The position numbers were made by a program, and so were the translations under genes. The notes under the pieces were generated by a model, which was given only the letters and a program-made list of their open reading frames with translations, had not been told where the DNA came from and ran no database searches. Of a stretch of DNA of 64,000 nt, positions 47,390-54,751 are shown piece after piece (positions within the stretch are counted from its first letter, which is position 1; each line of letters starts with the position of its first letter). This stretch comes from Marinomonas alcarazii (GTDB lineage Bacteria; Pseudomonadota; Gammaproteobacteria; Pseudomonadales; Marinomonadaceae): assembly GCF_003208215.1 (NCBI RefSeq), contig NZ_QKLW01000002.1:586573-650572 (forward strand), read 5' to 3'.

Positions 47390-48019
47390 TTAGCTTTCAG
47401 TAGGCAATGTAAGGCCACAACCCGCTAGAATAATACCGCTAACGGTATCACCAATACGATGTAGATCTTCTTCGCCCAGAGATTCTATACCACTTAGTGC
47501 CAAAACCTGCGCTTCAAAGTCTGCATAATGTTGTGTCGTTGACCAAATCATATAAATCACGCTAGCAGGATCGCATTGGCGCATCTTGCCTGCATCCATC
47601 CAACCTTGCAGCAACTCGGTACGAGATTTAAACCAAGGTCTAAGTTCTTCTTTAAGGTAATCGCCAATATGCAATGCACCGCCAATCACCTCCATCGCAA
47701 ACAACCGCGAGGTGCCTGGATTATCAAAACTTTGCTTTAGCTTCACTCGTATAAAACTGTCTAAGACCACAGCCGGATCATCGTCTAAGGTGGCACGATC
47801 AAATAGGTCGTTCCAACCCATCAGTGTTTGATCAAGTACCTGCTTGTATAAATTGGCTTTGGACTGAAAATAATAAATTATATTGGGTTTCGGTAAGCCT
47901 GCTCGCTCAGCAATATGCTGCAAACTTGCGCCATTGTATCCTTTCAACCCGAATTCCGTTTCAGCGGCCTCTAAGATTTTGACAAAGACTTCTTCACGGT
48001 GGTTTTGACGTTTGCTCAT
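47390..48019 (-). CDS. TetR-family repressor (RutR/YcdC-like)
   Basis: A 209-residue regulator. The N-terminal HTH (FGLKGYNGASLQHIAERAGLPKPNIIYYFQSKANLYK) is typical; the C-terminal domain (SFIRVKLKQSFDNPGTSRLFAMEVIGGA, MIWSTTQHYADFEAQV) resembles RutR, a pyrimidine-degradation regulator. No rut genes lie nearby, so the ligand is unknown. Its 5' side faces a 197-nt gap that holds a palindromic repeat. Confidence 0.85.
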   Translation of the reverse strand: MSKRQNHREEVFVKILEAAETEFGLKGYNGASLQHIAERAGLPKPNIIYYFQSKANLYKQVLDQTLMGWNDLFDRATLDDDPAVVLDSFIRVKLKQSFDNPGTSRLFAMEVIGGALHIGDYLKEELRPWFKSRTELLQGWMDAGKMRQCDPASVIYMIWSTTQHYADFEAQVLALSGIESLGEEDLHRIGDTVSGIILAGCGLTLPTES

Positions 48020-48070
48020 GGGGGAGTTGAGTCCTTATTTGTATTTTTACAAACAACACTGGAGCAAGAC

Positions 48071-48107
48071 ATAACCCCCTTCCAACCTCTCCTTTGATCA
48101 GGGGAGG
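48071..48107 (-). repeat. Palindromic repeat copy (CCTCTCC...GGGGAGG) in the TetR/DUF2750 gap
   Basis: CCTCTCC and GGGGAGG pair around TTTGATCA at 48086-48107; preceding bases read ACCCCCTTCC. On the opposite strand the order stem, then a GGAAGGGGGTTAT tail, is shared with a copy at 63719-63762. It is a dispersed, REP-like palindrome. Nothing else supported is seen in 48020-48216. Confidence 0.55.
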
Positions 48108-48216
48108 AGCAAGCCAGATTTGGTCCCCGCCCTTACGTGTTTGAACGGGCAGTTAGGACGAGATTATTGTCTTTAAGCAACCAGCAGCCTTTGCAAAAGG
48201 CGTTATTTCTATCGTA

Positions 48217-48585
48217 TTAAGCCAATAAATCCGTTAACTCTTGTGCTGTAGATAACTTACCTTCGTCTTCAATATTTGGAAAAACAGCGACGGTAATATT
48301 GTCTAAGGCAAGGCTTGGTAACCACTCAGCTTTAAATGTCTCCAAGGATACAGACACAGGTTCGCAGTCATCCCAATCTTCGATCGCCCACTGACTAGCA
48401 AATTCCGCATCAGGCCAAACCATCACGCAATCGCCCTCATCGGTTTCAACCATGACAAAGCCTTCTTCGTTGCTTAGGCTCCAAACCACTTCTGTGGCTT
48501 TTGCTTGTTCAATAAAATACGCTAAACGCTCACTATCCGGTGCGATTAACAACTGGACGCGTTCATCCATCGATAATTCTTTCAT
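48217..48585 (-). CDS. DUF2750 family protein
   Basis: A 122-residue acidic soluble protein: RVQLLIAPDSERLAYFIEQAKATEVVWSLSNEEGFVMVETDEGDCVMVWPDAEFASQWA matches the DUF2750 family of unknown function. Located 14 nt downstream of rsuA's start side on the same strand, it is likely co-transcribed with rsuA. No catalytic motif is visible. Confidence 0.8.
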   Translation of the reverse strand: MKELSMDERVQLLIAPDSERLAYFIEQAKATEVVWSLSNEEGFVMVETDEGDCVMVWPDAEFASQWAIEDWDDCEPVSVSLETFKAEWLPSLALDNITVAVFPNIEDEGKLSTAQELTDLLA

Positions 48586-48599
48586 TATGTTATCTCTTA

Positions 48600-49289
48600 T
48601 TAAAAGTAAGCGACTTCTTCTTCAGTCAATTGACGGAACTCACCTGCCTCTAGGTCGGCATCCAACATCAGTGGACCGATTTGATCGCGATGAAGCTCTT
48701 CTACTTTATTACCAACCGCTGCTAACATGCGTTTCACCTGATGGTATTTACCTTCTTGGATCGTCAGATAAATATCGCATTCGCTAATCCGCTCAGCAAC
48801 GGCTGGTAACGTTGGCTGTGATTCGCCATGCAACATCACGCCTTCTTCCAACTGCTTCAAATCTTCGTCACTAATTGGGTCCGCTAACATCATACGATAG
48901 CGTTTGTTACAAGCATTACGTGGTGACGTAATACGATGTAGCCATTGGCCATCCGTAGTAAGCAAGAGTAAGCCGGTTGTGTCTTTGTCTAGACGACCAA
49001 CAATTTTCAACTCTTGCCCTAGGTGAGAAGGCAAAAGATCCAACACCGTTGGATGATCAGGATCCTGAGTTGCACAAACGTAGCCAGCTGGCTTATACAA
49101 CAAATAGTACCCTTCAGATGGCCATGCCAAAAGGGTGTCATCTAGGCAAACTTTATCCCCTTCTTGTACGGTGTAATTGGCTTTCTTAACCACTTCACCG
49201 TTTACAGTAACACGGCCTTTTGATGCCGCAATTTTCGCGGCCTTACGTGCCAATTCAGTCACGTGGGATATATAAAAATCAAGTCTCAA
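48600..49289 (-). CDS. rsuA: 16S rRNA pseudouridine(516) synthase
   Basis: A 229-residue pseudouridine synthase. N-terminal S4 domain (MRLDFYISHVTELARKAAKI), then the catalytic GRLDKDTTGLLLLT with Asp in RLD, and the KYHQVKRMLAAVGNKVEELHR block. Length and motifs fit RsuA. The start is TTG with AGG upstream at good spacing. Downstream genes on the same strand are DUF2750 and, upstream, a GNAT. Confidence 0.9.
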   Translation of the reverse strand: MRLDFYISHVTELARKAAKIAASKGRVTVNGEVVKKANYTVQEGDKVCLDDTLLAWPSEGYYLLYKPAGYVCATQDPDHPTVLDLLPSHLGQELKIVGRLDKDTTGLLLLTTDGQWLHRITSPRNACNKRYRMMLADPISDEDLKQLEEGVMLHGESQPTLPAVAERISECDIYLTIQEGKYHQVKRMLAAVGNKVEELHRDQIGPLMLDADLEAGEFRQLTEEEVAYF

Positions 49290-49315
49290 GGGAATCGCCT
49301 ATGGCTTTGTTTAAA

Positions 49316-49846
49316 TTAAGAGAATACTTCGTGAGTGGTTTCAATTTCTTTGTAGAAAAACGTGGCATTATGCAGCATACCGCTTGCACTGCGCGTGTAA
49401 CCAGGTACTTCACCAAACGGAATATAGCCCATATTGACATACATGTCGTGAGCAATATCATCGCTCCTTACTTCCAATATTAGCAGTTGCCTTTGCATCG
49501 CTGCAGCAACGCGCTCTACCCCTTGCATAAGGGTGCTTCCTAAACCGTTTTCTCGTGCTTGCGTATGAACCATCAGCTTTTCCACATCACAACGATGCAG
49601 AGCATTCGCTTTTGGAGACATAGCAATCTGTACACTTCCAACGACTTTGTCGTCTTCACGAACCAGCAAAACTTGTCGAGCATTGGCTTGCAGATCGTCG
49701 TTTACGAGTTGCCAATACGCCTTTGCTTCCGATTCGCTCATTGGTGGTAAAAAGCCAATTGGCGCACCTGAATCCACAGCATCACACAAGAGTTCAACAA
49801 GATCATCCAGATAGGGGTTAAGGTTGTCTACTTTAAGTAATTCCAA
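49316..49846 (-). CDS. GNAT family N-acetyltransferase
   Basis: A 176-residue acetyltransferase: KVVGSVQIAMSP, VEKLMVHTQARENGLGSTLMQGVERVA (acetyl-CoA loop) and YVNMGYIPFGEVPGYTRSASG. TTG start with AGGA about 8 nt upstream. Substrate unknown. It ends 26 nt before rsuA begins, so the two may form an operon. Confidence 0.83.
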   Translation of the reverse strand: MELLKVDNLNPYLDDLVELLCDAVDSGAPIGFLPPMSESEAKAYWQLVNDDLQANARQVLLVREDDKVVGSVQIAMSPKANALHRCDVEKLMVHTQARENGLGSTLMQGVERVAAAMQRQLLILEVRSDDIAHDMYVNMGYIPFGEVPGYTRSASGMLHNATFFYKEIETTHEVFS

Positions 49847-49938
49847 ACGCTTTTCCTCGCACTTTTGATTAAGGTAATAATACCTGAGCGCAGCTCTGTT
49901 AGGAAACGCCTGCCAGCCTGTTCAACGTTAAGACATAA

Positions 49939-49964
49939 AAAAAGACGAGCTAAGTCGTCTTTTT
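49939..49964 (-). terminator. Terminator after the YitT gene
   Basis: A 10-bp stem (AAAAAGACGA with its complement) encloses a 6-nt loop with long A and T runs on both sides; on the minus strand it follows the YitT stop and is followed by seven T. Confidence 0.85.
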
Positions 49965-49995
49965 ACTGTTTTTCATCATGCGCTGTTCGCTATGA

Positions 49996-50616
49996 CTACA
50001 CATTCCCCATGTAACGGCCAGGCTTATGATTCACTGCAATGATCATATTTAATGCAACAGCACCAACAACCGAGATAAGAATTAACGTGTAATCCACAAT
50101 AAATACAGACATCAATACAATCATGCAATCAACCGCCATCTGGAATTTACCCATGGAGATACCATATTTTTCAGCCAAATAACGGGCAAGAATATTCAAA
50201 CCACCAAGACTTGCGTTATGACGGAACAACATCAAAAAGCCCACACCCATCAGAAAGCCACCAGCGATACTGGCGTACAGTGGATTCACTTCATTGAAGT
50301 TAACTAGCATTGGGGTCACATCAGCAAACACTGACAAACTAAACACAGAAAGGAAAGTTTTGATGGTGAACTCCCAACCAAAGTGCATAATCGCTAAAGC
50401 ATAAAATGGCAGGTTGATTAAGAAAAATGCCTGTCCAAAACTCAAAGGCGTTGCATACTTCATAAGAAAAGCCAATCCTGCAGAGCCCCCCGTCAGCAGG
50501 CCACTATGAGTATAAAGATTCACGCCCAGCGCGATGATCATAGTGCCAAGAAGAACAGCTTGGACATCTTCAAGGCGCGTATGTTTTTTCACGATTGGTT
50601 GCTCGGCAGTTGACAT
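49996..50616 (-). CDS. YitT/DUF161 family membrane protein
   Basis: A 206-residue membrane protein with about five hydrophobic segments and DUF161 motifs: ALGVNLYTHSGLLTGGSAGLAFLM, LINLPFYALAI and the internal FRHNASLGGLNILARYL. Many have a C-terminal DUF2179; this one lacks it. Transport role suspected, substrate unknown. Single gene ending at a terminator. Confidence 0.82.
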   Translation of the reverse strand: MSTAEQPIVKKHTRLEDVQAVLLGTMIIALGVNLYTHSGLLTGGSAGLAFLMKYATPLSFGQAFFLINLPFYALAIMHFGWEFTIKTFLSVFSLSVFADVTPMLVNFNEVNPLYASIAGGFLMGVGFLMLFRHNASLGGLNILARYLAEKYGISMGKFQMAVDCMIVLMSVFIVDYTLILISVVGAVALNMIIAVNHKPGRYMGNV

Positions 50617-50728
50617 GATTTTCTCACTGGATAAATGGTTAAGATTGATAGGCGTGGATTCTAGAGAAAAAAATACCCTAGACCAATATCTGACACTTAA
50701 ACCGTTTTACCCATTTTTCGAAAACCGT

Positions 50729-51031
50729 CTAGATTTCTGTACACTTTTTGTGGGCACAGATCCGACTAATGACTTTCCCAATGACCCGCCGAGGTGAGAC
50801 CCAGCCAATACGTTCCGATTGCAGACTTTTGTTTGTTTCACCACCAAGCCAAAGCTGACCATCGGGGGCGATATGCAAAACCTTTTTAATAATCAAACCA
50901 TAGAAAGCATGATCAACCACCACAATATGGCCGATAGCCAGCTTACGATACCATCGGCTGATAAAAACGAAGTCTCCATCTTGTAAATATGGGGCCATGC
51001 TATGCCCCTGCACTTTTATTAAGTGAACCAT
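50729..51031 (-). CDS. S26-type peptidase, nickel-SOD maturation protease-like (SodX)
   Basis: A 100-residue signal-peptidase-fold protein with catalytic Ser in VQGHSMAPYLQDGDFVF and Lys in GLIIKKVLHI, followed by LWLGGETNKSLQSERIGWVSPRRVIGKV. The length and pattern match NiSOD maturation proteases, which cut the N-terminal leader from SodN so the His-Cys hook is exposed. It lacks a clear membrane anchor. ATG at 51031 is preferred: AGGTG lies 5 nt upstream, against none for the GTG at 51037. It is the last gene of the Fur-box operon, but no intact sodN precedes it. Confidence 0.7.
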   Translation of the reverse strand: MVHLIKVQGHSMAPYLQDGDFVFISRWYRKLAIGHIVVVDHAFYGLIIKKVLHIAPDGQLWLGGETNKSLQSERIGWVSPRRVIGKVISRICAHKKCTEI

Positions 51032-51049
51032 ATTCACACCTATAGACTG

Positions 51050-51136
51050 CTATTCGCTACCTGGCTGCTCGCATAACGCTTTTGCGACCTTAAAAGCCAT
51101 CACTTTATCTAAGATTTTTATCAGATTATGCATCAT
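51050..51136 (-). CDS. 28-residue ORF resembling a truncated nickel-SOD leader
   Basis: An ORF with a GGAGGG ribosome site about 9 nt upstream. It begins MMHNLIKILDKV and ends ALCEQPGSE before TAG. NiSOD precursors begin with a short basic/hydrophobic leader followed by a nickel hook His-Cys-Asp-x-Pro-Cys. Here the order is Leu-Cys-Glu-Gln-Pro-Gly-Ser: Cys and Pro are kept, His1 and Cys6 are lost and the enzyme core is absent. This may be a decayed sodN start or an unrelated microprotein. It lies between the 68-residue membrane protein and the S26 peptidase. Confidence 0.5.
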   Translation of the reverse strand: MMHNLIKILDKVMAFKVAKALCEQPGSE

Positions 51137-51141
51137 GATTG

Positions 51142-51348
51142 TTACCCTCCAGAGATCACTTTTTTTCGATGACGTGCCCACTGTTTATAAACAAAACCAC
51201 CAAAGATGATAAAAAGGCCAGTGCCAACCGCGAACAGATGAAAGAGCTCGCTCATCCCCCATTCAGAAACACCTTGGCTTGAACTTGCCTGCAAGTAAGA
51301 ACTCAGTGCCATGCCCATGATTAATGGCACTTTAGCAACTAATGACAT
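51142..51348 (-). CDS. Small membrane protein (68 residues) of a Fur-box operon
   Basis: A 68-residue protein with a signal-like N terminus (KVPLIMGMALSSYLQA) and a transmembrane helix (FHLFAVGTGLFIIFGGFVYKQW) ending in a basic tail. It overlaps the stop of the upstream TPR-like gene by 10 nt, indicating translational coupling. I do not recognise the family; the position suggests a part in the metal-stress or SOD locus. Confidence 0.65.
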   Translation of the reverse strand: MSLVAKVPLIMGMALSSYLQASSSQGVSEWGMSELFHLFAVGTGLFIIFGGFVYKQWARHRKKVISGG

Positions 51349-51782
51349 ACGTAAGTATTTGGCGTTGTAATCGCACTGGATAACGCCTGCATCAAGTTCT
51401 TACTTTGCGCCGAGACATCTTTTTTATAACACTGCGTGAAAAGATCCCATTCAAAGCGAATATGAGTCGCAGTGCGCATGATCAGACTGCGCTGCTCAGT
51501 GCTCATATCTGGACGCGATATTACGGTTTGTAAAAAATGAACAGCTCGCTCAAACTGCGTATTTGCCGAAATGAAATCACCGAGAGCTGTGTATGATTCC
51601 GCAATATTGAGAAAACTAACAGCCGCCGCCGCTACAGCAGATTCAGCATCCCGAAAAAAATCTTCATCAAACGAACGTTCGGCTTCGGACAGAGCTTGTC
51701 GATTCAAATCAACAGCATCAGTAAAAGCATTGTTTGAGTAAGCCTTATTCGCTTGTCTAGTTAAACGCTCCCAGTCCTGCAT
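51339..51782 (-). CDS. TPR-like OrfX-type protein, Fur-regulated
   Basis: A 147-residue helical protein: DWERLTRQANKAYSNNAFTDAVDLNRQALSEAE with a second repeat SFLNIAESYTALGDFISANTQFERAVHFLQ, i.e. tandem TPR-like hairpins. I recall a similar protein (orfX) in the Fur-controlled fumC-orfX-sodA cluster of Pseudomonas, but this is from memory. ATG 51782 with GGAG 7 nt upstream is chosen over the GTG at 51794. A strong Fur box lies 36 nt upstream. Confidence 0.68.
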   Translation of the reverse strand: MQDWERLTRQANKAYSNNAFTDAVDLNRQALSEAERSFDEDFFRDAESAVAAAAVSFLNIAESYTALGDFISANTQFERAVHFLQTVISRPDMSTEQRSLIMRTATHIRFEWDLFTQCYKKDVSAQSKNLMQALSSAITTPNTYVCH

Positions 51783-51817
51783 TGTCTTCTCCACGATTTG
51801 TTATGACACACAATTTA

Positions 51818-51836
51818 TTTAATGAGAATCATTATC
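51818..51836 (-). promoter_or_regulatory. Fur box upstream of the OrfX operon
   Basis: TTTAATGAGAATCATTATC matches the 19-bp Fur consensus GATAATGATAATCATTATC at 16 of 19 positions. It lies in the gap between cobO and the OrfX-type gene, 36 nt before the latter's start, the normal place for iron repression of that operon. Confidence 0.88.
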
Positions 51837-51866
51837 GTAAAAGAAATCAAATAAATCCAGCAATAT

Positions 51867-51881
51867 TGAGAATTAATCTCA
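51867..51881 (-). promoter_or_regulatory. Second, weaker Fur-type site
   Basis: TGAGAATTAATCTCA matches the 7-1-7 Fur form TGATAATNATTATCA at 11 of 14 defined positions. It lies 30 nt upstream of the first box and could extend Fur binding. Confidence 0.5.
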
Positions 51882-51973
51882 TTTAATTTTTAAAAGCCAA
51901 TCTCAGGGGATGAAATACCACAAAGAAGAAAACAGGAAGGAGGAATAGAAGAAGGTGCAGCTCGCAACGCGAG

Positions 51974-52612
51974 CTACCATTCAATCCCTATTTGCGCTTT
52001 AACCCCATTCGCAAAAGCATGACGCTCGTTAGCAATTTTACTATGGGTATCCACACTATCTAGCAAGACACGTGGCGCCGTACGTCCTGTCATCATTACA
52101 TTTTGATGAACAGGCCGAGCCGCCAATGCAGCAATCAAATCGTCTTCGTTTAAATAGCCATATTTATACATATAGGTAATTTCATCTAATAAGACAAAAT
52201 GCACGCTAGGATCAGCAAGCACACGCTTAGCAAGCTCCCATGCCTGTTCTGCTGCTTCTTTCTCTAATTCTGGATTACGTGTTTCCCACGTAAAGCCATG
52301 ACCCATCACATGAAAATCAACCAAAGGGTGGGAGCCAAAAAACAACTGTTCACCTGTTGCTTTACGGCCTTTAATAAACTGAATAACCGCACTTTTTTGA
52401 CCGTGGCCTAAAGCACGGGCCATAGTCCCAAAGGCGCTAGAGCTTTTGCCCTTACCATTGCCTGTCAGCAAAATAGTCACGCCACGCTCTTCCGTTGCCG
52501 CTGCAATACGTTGATCAACCACGGCCTTCTTCTTTAGCAGGCGCGCCTCATTCTTCTCAGCCAGTTCGTCTTTTTGCTCTAGACTTTTTTTATCTAGGGA
52601 AAGATCCGTCAT
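51974..52612 (-). CDS. cobO: Cob(I)yrinic acid a,c-diamide adenosyltransferase
   Basis: A 212-residue CobO/BtuR-type corrinoid adenosyltransferase. A helical N-terminal extension (LEQKDELAEKNEARLLKKK) precedes the P-loop TGNGKGKSSSAFGT and the TYMYKYGYLNEDDLIAAL block. It attaches the upper adenosyl ligand to cobalamin. With cobC, cobS and cobT nearby it forms a late-cobalamin cluster. The Fur-box operon starts just downstream and is separate. Confidence 0.92.
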   Translation of the reverse strand: MTDLSLDKKSLEQKDELAEKNEARLLKKKAVVDQRIAAATEERGVTILLTGNGKGKSSSAFGTMARALGHGQKSAVIQFIKGRKATGEQLFFGSHPLVDFHVMGHGFTWETRNPELEKEAAEQAWELAKRVLADPSVHFVLLDEITYMYKYGYLNEDDLIAALAARPVHQNVMMTGRTAPRVLLDSVDTHSKIANERHAFANGVKAQIGIEW

Positions 52613-52658
52613 AATTTATCTCTTTCTTATGCTAGTTTTCGTGCTGCTTTGGCCTGCA

Positions 52659-53273
52659 CTACCTTTTCTTGTACAGCAACCAACTCGGGTAATACAAATC
52701 TTTATGTATCGCAAACACCCTTAGTATAAAGACTAAAGCCACCGCGTAAATCGAGTTAAACTCATGAGTCGGTACGTTTTTTTCAAGCAGCACCAATAAC
52801 AGAGCGCCCAAAAACGCAGGCGTTGCATAAAACTCTCTACCCAACACCAAAGGCGGACGATGGCTTAATACATCACGAATAATGCCACCAGCCACGCCCG
52901 TAATGATGCCCATAGTAATCGCGATCGTCGGCGAAAAGCCTAAATCTAAAACCTTTTCGGTTGCCACAACAGTAAACAAAGCCAAACCAAAAGAATCAGC
53001 ATAATGAAAAACTGTCTGCCTATCTTCAATAAATCGGACAGTAAAAAACGCCAAGGCCGATGACAAAAATGCCACCCATAAATAGGACGTATCCTCCACC
53101 CAATAAACCGTCTCAACGGATAGAACCGTATCTCTAATCGTGCCGCCCCCTAAGGACGTCACCATGCCAAGAAATACCACGCTAAACAAATCCATGTCTT
53201 TTTTTCCGGATGAAATAACGCCGGTTATTGCAAACGCAGCAATACCAAACATACCTAAAAGATATAACAACAT
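52659..53273 (-). CDS. TRIC/YicG-type cation channel (UPF0126)
   Basis: A 204-residue membrane protein with seven hydrophobic segments. Two repeats show GIAAFAITGVISSGKKDMDLF and GIITGVAGGIIRDVLSHRPPLVL, with GGGTIRDTVL and GGIIRDV as the paired signature of TRIC channels. Members conduct monovalent cations. Located between cobalamin genes; any link to cobalamin is not evident. Confidence 0.85.
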   Translation of the reverse strand: MLLYLLGMFGIAAFAITGVISSGKKDMDLFSVVFLGMVTSLGGGTIRDTVLSVETVYWVEDTSYLWVAFLSSALAFFTVRFIEDRQTVFHYADSFGLALFTVVATEKVLDLGFSPTIAITMGIITGVAGGIIRDVLSHRPPLVLGREFYATPAFLGALLLVLLEKNVPTHEFNSIYAVALVFILRVFAIHKDLYYPSWLLYKKR

Positions 53274-53349
53274 TTCTTTATTTACTCAAAAGAGCCTAAG
53301 ACAGCTAGGTGAATACCTAACCAAAAAATAACAGGCACAGATGATTGAG

Positions 53350-53934
53350 TTATACCCAATCTCCAGCCCCCAAACGCTTCAGCATGACAAACTCACCTTG
53401 TACAGACAGTTCTGTCAAACTACTAAAACCAACATCAATTCGGTGACACTGATTCAAGGGCCATTGGCAAAGCATGCTAACAAACACCTTGATAACACCA
53501 GAATGAGCAACCACGACACACGTCTCCATCGGTGTGTCTTTCACTGAAAGCCACCATCGCCAAACACGGTCAGCAACCACTTGCAGTGATTCACCGTTAT
53601 AAGGCGCGGCGTGCACGATATCCTCAGCCCATACATCTATTTCTTGCTTGGGTATGTCATGCCAGCAAAGCCCTTCCCAATCGCCAAAATCCAACTCTTT
53701 CAAAGCGGCAGTCGCATGAGAGCGCCCATCAGAAATATGCTCTGCCAATTGCGCAGCACGAGTTAATGGGCTGTGAAAACACACATTGGCTTCGCCATCA
53801 AATTCAATCGATAAAGCCTGTTTTAATGCCTCAGCCCCCTCTTCCCAACCATCGGCAAGCGGTACATCCATGTCACCATAACAAAATCCTTTGGCAACCT
53901 CGGGTCTTGGATGACGAATCAGATAAAGCTTCAC
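53350..53934 (-). CDS. cobC: Histidine phosphatase, probable alpha-ribazole phosphatase
   Basis: A 194-residue histidine phosphatase: LYLIRHPRPE (catalytic His), SPLTRAAQLAEHI (Arg), KELDFGDWEG and the second His in VVVAHSGVIKV. Next to cobS it most likely dephosphorylates alpha-ribazole-5'-phosphate or cobalamin-5'-phosphate. The GTG at 53934 is chosen: its GTGA overlap with the cobS stop gives translational coupling and puts LYLIRHP near the N terminus as in the family. Confidence 0.82.
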   Translation of the reverse strand: MKLYLIRHPRPEVAKGFCYGDMDVPLADGWEEGAEALKQALSIEFDGEANVCFHSPLTRAAQLAEHISDGRSHATAALKELDFGDWEGLCWHDIPKQEIDVWAEDIVHAAPYNGESLQVVADRVWRWWLSVKDTPMETCVVVAHSGVIKVFVSMLCQWPLNQCHRIDVGFSSLTELSVQGEFVMLKRLGAGDWV

Positions 53935-54716
53935 GAATAAGAAACCAGCAAACAAACAATAACCAAAATCTCACCCAACTGCTCGCTTGCCCCTAACGTA
54001 TCACCATTGAAACCAGCGATTTTTTGGCGCAAATAAGCACGAACCAAAAAAACCAACGCCACCGACAAAACAAGGGTAAGAATCAAATACCACAAATTGA
54101 AAGCCAATATGCCAACCAACAAACAAGGCGCCAATGCCATCCCCCATTCGACAGGGTTTAGCCTAGCGATCATGCTTGAAGCCTTACTCTGCCCAAGACT
54201 TACATACGTGAGCGTGTGCATTAATAGCAAAGGTATAAAACGTGCGATGACATGCACCACACACCAACCACTTAACGTATAAATAAAGCCTAAAAACGAA
54301 TCAGGAATGGCTTGAAGAAGCTCATTGAGCAGTAACCATTTTAACGACAATGAAAACCAAATAGACAAAGCGGCATAACTGCCAATGCGCGAGTCTTTCA
54401 TGATAGTCAGGCGTTGTTCTTTATCCCAACCACCCACTAAACCATCACAGCTATCCATCAAACCGTCTTCATGAAAACCACCCGTAATGAGTACTGCCGT
54501 TAACAACATCAACAGGGCTTGCAATGAAGGCGACCAGTCAAACCATAAGGGCCAAGCACTCAACAAGCCAACCAGCAGCCCCACCCATGGTAAAAAGCAC
54601 ACCGCAGGGGTGTGCTTTACATCATCGCTCCAATCCACTTTTAATGGGATCCGAGTATAAGTAACCAAGCTGCGTTTAAAGCCTTGCCAATAAGGAGCAA
54701 TAATCACGCCTTTCAT
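53931..54716 (-). CDS. cobS: Adenosylcobinamide-GDP ribazoletransferase
   Basis: A 261-residue membrane enzyme joining adenosylcobinamide-GDP with alpha-ribazole(-5'-phosphate). The cytosolic N-terminal helix (FKRSLVTYTRIPL), the conserved GGFHEDGLMDSCDGLVGGW metal/substrate motif, KDSRIGSYA and C-terminal GFNGDTLGASEQLGE are all present, with multiple membrane helices. The 3' end overlaps cobC. It lies 35 nt downstream of cobT. Confidence 0.92.
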   Translation of the reverse strand: MKGVIIAPYWQGFKRSLVTYTRIPLKVDWSDDVKHTPAVCFLPWVGLLVGLLSAWPLWFDWSPSLQALLMLLTAVLITGGFHEDGLMDSCDGLVGGWDKEQRLTIMKDSRIGSYAALSIWFSLSLKWLLLNELLQAIPDSFLGFIYTLSGWCVVHVIARFIPLLLMHTLTYVSLGQSKASSMIARLNPVEWGMALAPCLLVGILAFNLWYLILTLVLSVALVFLVRAYLRQKIAGFNGDTLGASEQLGEILVIVCLLVSYS

Positions 54717-54751
54717 AATGTATTATTACCTAATAAAGAGTTTAACCAAGA

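Noticed and set aside
53532..53996. A 154-codon plus-strand ORF opposite cobC
   Set aside because: It is antisense to a clear histidine phosphatase and has no family features.
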